A stretch of DNA of 14,131 nucleotides. It comes from an uncultured Eubacteriales bacterium (GTDB taxonomy: Bacteria > Bacillota > Clostridia > Christensenellales > UBA1242). This document shows, piece by piece, positions 1 through 5,435 of the stretch. The stretch is taken from assembly GCA_902796635.1 (NCBI GenBank), contig CADBPU010000011.1, positions 1-14,131 of the forward strand. The letters run 5' to 3'. Position numbers and translations under genes: made by a program. Position 1 is the first letter of the stretch, and each line of letters opens with the position of its first letter. The notes below the pieces were generated by a model. That model did no database searches and had not been told where the DNA came from. It was given only the letters and a program-made list of their open reading frames with translations.

Positions 1-326
1 CTGTATCCCCCACCAGTAGCACCACCCTTAACTCCAAACACCGGACCAAGTGATGGTTCTCTCAAAGCAAGACAGACTTTTTTATTTTTCAACGCAAAAG
101 CGTCAGCAAGGCCAATAGACACAGTTGTTTTGCCAATACCAGATTTTGTTGGGTTTATTGCTGTAACTAAAATTAATTTGCCAAATTTGTTTTTTGGCTG
201 TAAATCAATTTTTGCTTTATATTTTCCATAAAATATCAAATTTTTTGCATTAATTTTGAGTTTTTTTGCAATTTCTTCAATATTTTTCATTTTTGTTGCA
301 CGTGCTATTTGTATATCTGTTTTCAT
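1..326 (-). CDS. fhs: Formate--tetrahydrofolate ligase, N-terminal part (cut by window edge)
   Basis: This enzyme joins formate to tetrahydrofolate using ATP, giving 10-formyl-THF for purine synthesis, Met-tRNA formylation or the acetyl-CoA pathway. About 108 N-terminal residues are visible; the family is usually near 555. The protein opens [20 protein letters not shown], followed by the typical YGKYKAKI segment, a P-loop region ([12 protein letters not shown], near residues 57-68) and the family signature [21 protein letters not shown]. The usual P-loop reads TPAGEGKTT, so the Glu is replaced by Ile here; the lysine and threonines are kept. The ATG at 324-326 has an AGGGGTG ribosome site just upstream. 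It diverges from pepF. Family identification is firm; the C-terminal three quarters lie outside the window. Confidence 0.95.
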   Translation of the reverse strand, partial: MKTDIQIARATKMKNIEEIAKKLKINAKNLIFYGKYKAKIDLQPKNKFGKLILVTAINPTKSGIGKTTVSIGLADAFALKNKKVCLALREPSLGPVFGVKGGATGGGY

Positions 327-350
327 TTTCACCCCTATAATTCGTTGATT

Positions 351-359
351 ATTATATCA
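351..359 (-). promoter_or_regulatory. Probable extended -10 promoter of fhs
   Basis: On the minus strand this reads TGATATAAT, an extended -10 element (TGnTATAAT). No good -35 lies 16-18 bases upstream, which is tolerated by extended -10 promoters. Transcription would start near 344, giving a leader of about 18 bases that includes the AGGGGTG ribosome site of fhs. Assigned by eye only. Confidence 0.4.
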
Positions 360-416
360 CAATAGTCAATAAAAGTATAGTAAATAATGCTTAACAATAT
401 TATAATTATATTAAGT

Positions 417-446
417 TTGACAAATATTATAATCTTTTGCTATAAT
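417..446 (+). promoter_or_regulatory. Consensus housekeeping promoter of pepF
   Basis: Perfect TTGACA at 417-422, an 18-base spacer and perfect TATAAT at 441-446. The expected start of transcription is about 453, only nine bases before the pepF ATG, so the GAGGT ribosome site at 453-457 would be at the extreme 5' end of the mRNA. Confidence 0.75.
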
Positions 447-461
447 TGATACGAGGTAAGT

Positions 462-2264
462 ATGGATAGAAAAGATGCACCAAAAGAATATAAATGGAAT
501 CTTTGTGATATTTACAAAACTCACGAAGATTTTGAAAAAGATTTAGAAAAAGTTAACGAATATTTACCAATAGTAGAGAAATTTAAGGGTAAATTAAATA
601 ATGCAGAAACATTATTAAAATATTATAAAACAGCAGAAGCTTTTGGCAAAATAATAAATAAACTACATGCTTATGTAATGCTAAATCATGATGTTGACTT
701 AAATAATGATTTATATTTGGAAGATGAGCAAAAGTTAAATATATTTAGTTCAAAACTATCAAAAGTTAGTTCGTTTGTTGATCCAGAACTAGCAAGTCTT
801 AAAGATGAATATTTTGAAAATATTTTAAGAGACGAACGTTTTAAGGACTACAATAAAGATATTGAAAAACTTTTGAATGATAGAAAACATATTTTAAGTA
901 AAGAACAAGAAGAAGCATTATCTGTCATGTGTTCTTTTGCAAATGGATTTGATGATGTTATGTCAACATTGACCGAAAATGATTTCAAATACAAACCAGT
1001 TTTACTTAATGGTAAAGAAAAAGAACTAACAGAAAGCACTTACCATAGATTTATTACTGATAAGGATAGAAAAGTTAGGACACAAGCTTATAACAACTTA
1101 TATGAAGTTTATAAACAATTTTCAAAAACATTAGCCATTAATTATATCAATTTTATCAAAATGATTAACTGTGATTTGAAATTAAGAAAATATAATTCAA
1201 CTTTTGAAATGTTTCAAGAAAACAAAAAAATTCCTCAACAACTTTTTGATAATTTAATAAAAAATATCAATAAAAATTTAATTTTAGAGCAAAAATACTT
1301 CAAATTATTAAAAAAATCAACAAAAATTAAAGATTTTGGTTTTCAAGATGTATATCAATCACTATCAAAAAACTTAGATAAAAATTATTCTATTTCTCAG
1401 CAAAAAGACATTGTAATAAAAGCACTTGCACCACTTGGTCAAAAATATGAAAATCTACTTAAATCAGCATACGAAAATAACTGGATTGATTATTGCACAA
1501 ATTCAAACAAAAAAAGTGGTGGCTATATGTTAGGTGTTTACGGAGTTCATCCTTATGTATTCTTAAATGACATTGGTGATTATGATAGTTTATCAACATT
1601 AGCCCATGAGCTTGGTCACGCAATGCACACATACTTCTCTGATAATTCGCAACCTTACACAAAGCATCGTTATTCCACATTTATTGCAGAAATAGCAAGC
1701 ACCGTCAATGAAATACTTCTCAATAAATATATGATTAAAAATGCTAAAACAGCAGAAGAAAAATTATTTTATATTGACAATTATTTGCAGCACTTCAAAA
1801 GCACTGTATTTAGACAAACAATGTTTGCAGAATTTGAAGATTTTGCTCACACCAAAGTTGCCAATGATGAAATTCTCAGCGAAAAAATCTTAAATGATAA
1901 ATATAACGAACTTTTGAAAAAGCATTTTGCTGACACTGTAAAAATTGATGAAAATATAACTCATGAATGGCAGAGAATACCTCACTTCTATTCGCCATAT
2001 TATGTTTACAACTATTCAACAAGTTTTATATCTGCAGTTTATATTGCAAATTCCATATTAGAAAATAAACATAATATGCTGAGCAATTACATGGAAATGT
2101 TAAAAAGCGGATGTGATGGTTATCCAACTGAAATACTTGCAAAAGCAGGGATAGACTTAACGAAAGATGAAACATATAATTATGCATTTGACGACATGAG
2201 AAAAACTCTTAAAGAAGCAGAAGACATTCTTAATAATACAAAAGAAAATAATAATGAATTGTAA
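462..2264 (+). CDS. pepF: Oligoendopeptidase F (M3B family zinc metallopeptidase)
   Basis: A 600-residue cytoplasmic zinc peptidase that cuts short peptides, the usual size for PepF. The active-site motif HELGH is at residues 382-386 (His382 and His386 bind zinc, Glu383 is catalytic), followed by the family-typical HTYFSDNSQPY. The third zinc ligand is most likely Glu410 in FIAEIASTVNE. The N-terminal half is the helical oligopeptidase lobe; the conserved HFYSPYYVYNYSTSF segment near the C-terminus lines the substrate site. The ATG has GAGGT four bases upstream. There is no signal peptide. It is the only complete gene here read toward dnaA, so it would be head-on to a leftward replication fork. 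A likely role is recycling intracellular peptides; the true substrate is not visible from sequence. Confidence 0.95.
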   Translation: MDRKDAPKEYKWNLCDIYKTHEDFEKDLEKVNEYLPIVEKFKGKLNNAETLLKYYKTAEAFGKIINKLHAYVMLNHDVDLNNDLYLEDEQKLNIFSSKLSKVSSFVDPELASLKDEYFENILRDERFKDYNKDIEKLLNDRKHILSKEQEEALSVMCSFANGFDDVMSTLTENDFKYKPVLLNGKEKELTESTYHRFITDKDRKVRTQAYNNLYEVYKQFSKTLAINYINFIKMINCDLKLRKYNSTFEMFQENKKIPQQLFDNLIKNINKNLILEQKYFKLLKKSTKIKDFGFQDVYQSLSKNLDKNYSISQQKDIVIKALAPLGQKYENLLKSAYENNWIDYCTNSNKKSGGYMLGVYGVHPYVFLNDIGDYDSLSTLAHELGHAMHTYFSDNSQPYTKHRYSTFIAEIASTVNEILLNKYMIKNAKTAEEKLFYIDNYLQHFKSTVFRQTMFAEFEDFAHTKVANDEILSEKILNDKYNELLKKHFADTVKIDENITHEWQRIPHFYSPYYVYNYSTSFISAVYIANSILENKHNMLSNYMEMLKSGCDGYPTEILAKAGIDLTKDETYNYAFDDMRKTLKEAEDILNNTKENNNEL

Positions 2265-2292
2265 TTATTCAATAAAATATTAAATTTAATAA

Positions 2293-2325
2293 AAAAATAC
2301 TAAGAAATTAAATCTTAGTATTTTT
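2293..2325. terminator. Bidirectional intrinsic terminator between pepF and parB
   Basis: Thirteen-base perfect inverted repeat: 2293-2305 (AAAAATACTAAGA) pairs with 2313-2325 around a seven-base loop. T-rich runs follow on both strands (TTTTTGTTT on plus, TTTTTTTATT on minus), so it can end pepF from the left and parAB from the right. The two genes converge here. Confidence 0.75.
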
Positions 2326-2443
2326 GTTTATCATCAAAAATTTATAAAATTTGTTTATTTTTTTAGTTTTTTTTATAAAAAAACCACGTTTTTATAATAT
2401 TTTTTTAATTTTGATTATAAATTTATAACAATATTATTATTAG

Positions 2444-2707
2444 TTATTTACTTGCCTTATCAAGTATTTCATCAATCCTATCCAAGTCGTTCCTATTGTA
2501 GTAATCAATATAGATTCTTCCCCTATTGTCATTGCCCAATACACTAACTTTTGTACCAAGAATTCTTTTCATTTTGTCAACAAGTTCTCTTAACTCTATT
2601 GATTGATTTGCAACAGTATTGCCATTTCTTGAAGTTTTTACTGCTTTTTCCAAATCTCTAACAGTAAGTTTTTTTGCACAAACTTGATGAGCAAGTTTAA
2701 GTTGTGC
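2444..2707 (-). pseudogene. parB: C-terminal part of ParB, cut off by an in-frame TAA
   Basis: Directly behind the TAA at 2708-2710, in the same frame, 87 more codons read as the rest of ParB. They start AQLKLAHQVCAKKLTVRDLE, which is the usual end of the DNA-binding domain, and finish with the C-terminal dimerization domain (IELRELVDKMKRILGTKV, then GRIYIDYYNRNDLDRIDEIL), ending in TAA at 2444-2446. No frameshift or other damage is seen. A TTG at 2651-2653 could in principle restart translation, but it lacks a well-placed ribosome site and would miss the first 18 codons of the segment. Most likely this was one gene of 302 codons (2444-3352) hit by one nonsense change, or one base has been miscalled. 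Confidence 0.8.
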
Positions 2708-3352
2708 TTATTTATCTGTAACAGCAACCAAACTTCTTGCATGACCAGCAGAAATTTTGCCTTGTTCAATCATTTGTATAACTTCTGGTTCCAAGTTAAG
2801 CAATCTTATTGTGTTTGCAACAACAGGACGAGATTTTCCTAATCTATCAGCAACCTTTTCTTGCGTCCAGCCAAAATCTTCCATTAATTTACGCATTGCG
2901 CGTGCGCATTCCATTGGATTCAAGTCTTCTCTTTGCAAATTTTCAAGCAAACTTACTTCTGCAATTTCACTTTGAGTATAATTTTTAACAATAGCAGGGA
3001 TTGTAGTTAGACCTACAAGTTTAGAAGCACGATAACGTCTTTCTCCTGCAATAATCATATATCGCTCACCACGTTTAACAACAATTATTGGTTGGATAAC
3101 TCCATGAACCTTAATACTATCGGCAAGTTCCTTCATTGCCTTTTCATCAAAGACTTTTCTTGGCTGATTTGTATTTACATCAATATCAGCAAGTGATAGT
3201 TGAATTACAACATCATTTGTTAAATCTCCATCCAAATCCCCTGGCATTTTTACAACTTGTCTAGTTGTTTTTTTGTTTTCAACATTTTCTTCTTCTGCAT
3301 TTTCATAAACACCAAACAAACTATCAAGTCCTCTTCCTAAACCTTTTTTCAT
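2708..3352 (-). CDS. parB: Chromosome-partitioning protein ParB (Spo0J), truncated by premature stop
   Basis: ParB binds parS, loads as a CTP-dependent sliding clamp, and with ParA segregates replication origins; in many bacteria it also recruits SMC. The 214 readable residues hold the N-terminal CTP-binding domain (NQPRKVFDEKAMKELADSI, then the GERRYRA box near 103-109 and ENLQREDLNPME) and a helix-turn-helix (WTQEKVADRLGKSRPVVANTIRLLNL in two pieces), ending at ISAGHARSLVAVTDK. Standard ParB is about 280-300 residues; the missing part follows in frame after TAA. Without it the protein would lack the C-terminal dimerization domain and so probably would not spread on DNA. The ATG has AAGGAG upstream. 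It lies 33 bases after parA, in one operon. Confidence 0.9.
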   Translation of the reverse strand: MKKGLGRGLDSLFGVYENAEEENVENKKTTRQVVKMPGDLDGDLTNDVVIQLSLADIDVNTNQPRKVFDEKAMKELADSIKVHGVIQPIIVVKRGERYMIIAGERRYRASKLVGLTTIPAIVKNYTQSEIAEVSLLENLQREDLNPMECARAMRKLMEDFGWTQEKVADRLGKSRPVVANTIRLLNLEPEVIQMIEQGKISAGHARSLVAVTDK

Positions 3353-3385
3353 TATATTACTCCTTTGTTATAATTATTTATAAAT

Positions 3386-4168
3386 TTATTTAGCGCTATC
3401 ATTTGATTTGTTGCGCTCTAATAGTTCTGTTGCCAATTCTTTATATGCAACTCCACCCTTACTCTTTGCGTCATATTTGCAAATTGGAGTTCCATAACTT
3501 GGTGCTTCGGCAAGTCTTATATTATTTGGAATAACAGTATTGAATACCTTTTTACCAAAAAATTTTCTAATCTCTTCACTGACTTGATTAACAAGATTAC
3601 TACGATTATCTTTCATTGTCAAAACAACACCTTCTACGTCAATATTTGGATTCAAATGTTTTTTTACAAGTTTAATAGTATTCATTAATTGAGAAAGTCC
3701 TTCGAGTGCAAAGAAATGGCACTGAATAGGTATCAAAACAGAATCACAAGCAGTGAGTGCATTTACAGTAAGCAATCCAAGTGAAGGTGGACAATCAATA
3801 CAAATGTAATCGTATGAGTTCTTCAATCTGTTAAGAATATTCTTTAATACTCTTTCTCTATTATCCATTGAAACCAATTCTATTTCAGCTCCTGCCAAAT
3901 TAATTTCACTTGGAAGGATGTCCAAACCTTCAATTTCAGTTCTACGAACAACTTCTTCTACATAGTTTTCTCCAACAATTACATTATATATGCTTTTTAA
4001 GTCTGGTGCCTTATCAAGACCAACAGCACTTGTTGCATTGCCTTGTGGGTCCAAATCAATTAACAATACTTTTTTACCCATTGTAGCCATATAAGCACTT
4101 ACGTTTACACACGTCGTAGTTTTACCAACTCCACCCTTTTGGTTTGCATAGGCAATTATTTTTCCCAT
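3386..4168 (-). CDS. parA: Chromosome-partitioning ATPase ParA (Soj)
   Basis: A 260-residue deviant Walker-A ATPase that binds DNA as an ATP dimer and is released by ParB-stimulated hydrolysis; in Bacillus its relative Soj also acts on DnaA. KGGVGKTT at residues 11-18 includes the signature lysine Lys11 and catalytic Lys16; LLIDLDPQGNAT follows, and DCPPSLGLLTVNAL is the Walker B/switch region. The start is placed at the ATG at 4166-4168 because AAGGAGGT at 4173-4180 sits ideally before it; an upstream TTG at 4184-4186 would put that ribosome site inside the gene. parB follows after 33 bases. There is no noc gene between this operon and rsmG, unlike Bacillus. Confidence 0.95.
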   Translation of the reverse strand: MGKIIAYANQKGGVGKTTTCVNVSAYMATMGKKVLLIDLDPQGNATSAVGLDKAPDLKSIYNVIVGENYVEEVVRRTEIEGLDILPSEINLAGAEIELVSMDNRERVLKNILNRLKNSYDYICIDCPPSLGLLTVNALTACDSVLIPIQCHFFALEGLSQLMNTIKLVKKHLNPNIDVEGVVLTMKDNRSNLVNQVSEEIRKFFGKKVFNTVIPNNIRLAEAPSYGTPICKYDAKSKGGVAYKELATELLERNKSNDSAK

Positions 4169-4190
4169 ACCTACCTCCTTATACAAATTA

Positions 4191-4218
4191 ATTATACCAT
4201 ATTAAGTATACTAATCAA
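4191..4218 (-). promoter_or_regulatory. parAB promoter
   Basis: On the minus strand: TTGATT (4213-4218), 16-base spacer, TATAAT (4191-4196) preceded by TGG, giving an extended -10 (TGGTATAAT). Transcription would start near 4184, a 16-base leader. The first parS site begins about 20 bases upstream of the -35, so ParB bound there could affect this promoter. Confidence 0.65.
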
Positions 4219-4238
4219 AATGATTTTATAAAATAATT

Positions 4239-4254
4239 TGTTTCACGTGAAACT
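4239..4254. other. parS: parS site 1
   Basis: TGTTTCACGTGAAACT matches the Bacillus-type consensus TGTTTCACGTGAAACA at 15 of 16 positions; only the last base differs. It is the site nearest the parAB promoter. Confidence 0.9.
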
Positions 4255-4311
4255 TTTACAATATAAATGCCATTTTACCGATAAATTATATATAAAAATC
4301 TTTTAATTAAA

Positions 4312-4327
4312 TGTTTCACATGAAACA
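4312..4327. other. parS: parS site 2
   Basis: TGTTTCACATGAAACA matches the parS consensus at 15 of 16 positions, with A for G in the central CG. The parS-like site inside gyrA has the same central change. Confidence 0.85.
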
Positions 4328-4375
4328 ATCATAACAATATTGCTATTTAATTAAATTTTGAAACGAATTATAAAA

Positions 4376-4391
4376 TGTTTCACGTGAAACA
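4376..4391. other. parS: parS site 3 (perfect)
   Basis: TGTTTCACGTGAAACA, identical to the 16-base consensus. It is likely the strongest ParB loading site of the cluster. Confidence 0.95.
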
Positions 4392-4418
4392 AATAAAAAA
4401 ATTATTGCAATAAAAAGA

Positions 4419-4434
4419 TGTTCCAAATGAAACA
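4419..4434. other. Degenerate parS site 4
   Basis: TGTTCCAAATGAAACA matches the consensus at 13 of 16 positions, with changes at positions 5, 8 and 9, so the left half and the centre are weakened while the right half is intact. A C at position 5 also occurs in known Bacillus parS sites. Binding is less certain than at sites 1-3. Confidence 0.5.
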
Positions 4435-4497
4435 TCATAATTTCAAACTAAAATATTGTATGAATGAAACATATAAATTTTAATGTAATATAATAAG

Positions 4498-5217
4498 TTA
4501 TTTAATAGGTGCAACCCTCGGTTTATTCTGCCCACGTGGATATTTTGAAGAAGTTTCACTTATTTTAGTAATACATATAAGTTTTCTATCTATTTCCTGA
4601 GTTATATTAATAGCGATAATATTAATATTTCCTCCACCGAGTAAATTTATACACTTGCGTGCATCATTTAACTCGTTTTCACAGTCGCTTGACTTGTAAG
4701 CAATAAATTGGCCACCAACTTTAACAAATGGCAGACAATATTCAGTAAGAATTGGCATACTAGCAACTGCACGAGATATTACGTAGTCAAATGTATTAAG
4801 AAATTTTTGCTTAAATTCTACATCTTCGGCACGAAAATGTAAACACAACGCATCTTTAATTTCGAACGCATCAACAACGTTTTGCAAAAATTTAATACGT
4901 TTATTTAAGCTATCAACCAAAAATACTTTCAAATCTGGTCGCGCTATTTTTAATGCTAGACCTGGAAATCCGGCACCTGTACCAATATCGCACACTGTTG
5001 CATTCTTTTTGTACATCTTGCAGTTTATTATACTATCAACAAAATGTTTGATATACACATCTTCATAAGATGTTATTGACGTCAAATTTACATTTTTATT
5101 ATATTCAATCAAATATTCATAATATTTATTGTATTTATCTAAAATATCTTGTGTTGGCTCAATTTCATTTTCTAAAAGAGTATTTTTTAATTTATTGATA
5201 ACTTCATCTTTGTTCAT
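4498..5217 (-). CDS. rsmG: 16S rRNA (guanine-527-N7)-methyltransferase RsmG
   Basis: Transfers methyl from S-adenosylmethionine to N7 of G527 in 16S rRNA within the decoding region; loss gives low-level streptomycin resistance in several bacteria. The 239 residues match the family length. Seen: the helical N-terminus ending in NKNVNLTSI, the SAM-binding loop DIGTGAGFPG at 77-86, FLVDSLNKRIKFL (strand 2 acidic residue), FRAED near 128-132, ISRAVA with Arg149, and the C-terminal YPR. The ATG is fixed because the frame has a TAG four codons upstream, yet there is no ribosome site, and the promoter places the transcript start on the ATG itself. It follows gyrA here rather than mnmG, its more usual neighbour. 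Confidence 0.95.
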   Translation of the reverse strand: MNKDEVINKLKNTLLENEIEPTQDILDKYNKYYEYLIEYNKNVNLTSITSYEDVYIKHFVDSIINCKMYKKNATVCDIGTGAGFPGLALKIARPDLKVFLVDSLNKRIKFLQNVVDAFEIKDALCLHFRAEDVEFKQKFLNTFDYVISRAVASMPILTEYCLPFVKVGGQFIAYKSSDCENELNDARKCINLLGGGNINIIAINITQEIDRKLICITKISETSSKYPRGQNKPRVAPIK

Positions 5218-5223
5218 ATAATT

Positions 5224-5252
5224 ATGATACTATTTTTTGCTTTTTTTGTCAA
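5224..5252 (-). promoter_or_regulatory. rsmG promoter, predicting a leaderless mRNA
   Basis: On the minus strand: perfect TTGACA (5247-5252), 17-base spacer, TATCAT (5224-5229). Seven bases on from the end of the -10 is 5217, the A of the rsmG start codon. No Shine-Dalgarno sequence precedes that ATG, which agrees with a transcript that begins at the start codon. Confidence 0.65.
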
Positions 5253-5371
5253 AATTATATATGACATTTATGCTTTTTTACTACAAAAGATAATCAAAAT
5301 TTATTAGTTTTTAATCTTTAATTTTTAGCAATATTCTTAACAACTTTTATAAAATTTAAGGAAAATTATAA

Positions 5372-5419
5372 AAAAAATGGCTATTTTTTGCTTTTTTTTG
5401 CAATTTTTAGCCATTTTTT
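5372..5419 (-). terminator. Intrinsic terminator after gyrA
   Basis: A perfect 12-base inverted repeat, 5372-5383 (AAAAAATGGCTA) against 5408-5419, encloses an inner TTGC/GCAA pair with an eight-T loop. In the gyrA direction the stem is followed by TTTTTTTATAATTTT. It begins 16 bases past the gyrA stop and lies upstream of the rsmG promoter, so it separates the two units. Confidence 0.8.
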
Positions 5420-5435
5420 ATTAAAATTTTATTAT

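Larger units (their letters stand above)
4169..4497. other. Gene-free stretch between parA and rsmG carrying the parS cluster
   Basis: This stretch of about 330 bases has no plausible gene on either strand. It holds, from the parA side, the parA ribosome site and promoter, then four parS-like sites starting at 4239, 4312, 4376 and 4419 (spacings 73, 64 and 43 bases) in very AT-rich sequence. Isolated half-sites (TGAAAC) also occur near 4359 and 4465. No clear terminator for rsmG is visible at the 4435-4497 end, so rsmG transcripts may run into the cluster. Confidence 0.7.

Noticed and set aside
2374..2396. Second terminator for parB (TATAAAAA...GTTTTTATA)
   Set aside because: The stem is bulged and nearly all A/T with an A-rich sequence after it on the minus strand; the hairpin at 2293-2325 explains termination better.
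2444..2653. A separate 69-residue gene starting at TTG 2651-2653
   Set aside because: It is the in-frame tail of ParB; no ribosome site is properly placed and the ParB-like reading continues upstream to the TAA.
2708..2710. TAA read as a sense codon (alternative genetic code)
   Set aside because: TAA is the normal terminal stop of pepF, parA, rsmG, gyrA, gyrB and both cassette genes.
4169..4186. A six-residue longer ParA starting at TTG 4184-4186
   Set aside because: The strong AAGGAGGT at 4173-4180 would then be inside the gene; it fits the ATG at 4166-4168 exactly.
4553..4560. parS half-site GTTTCAC near the 3' end of rsmG
   Set aside because: The other half does not match; single half-sites are common in AT-rich sequence.
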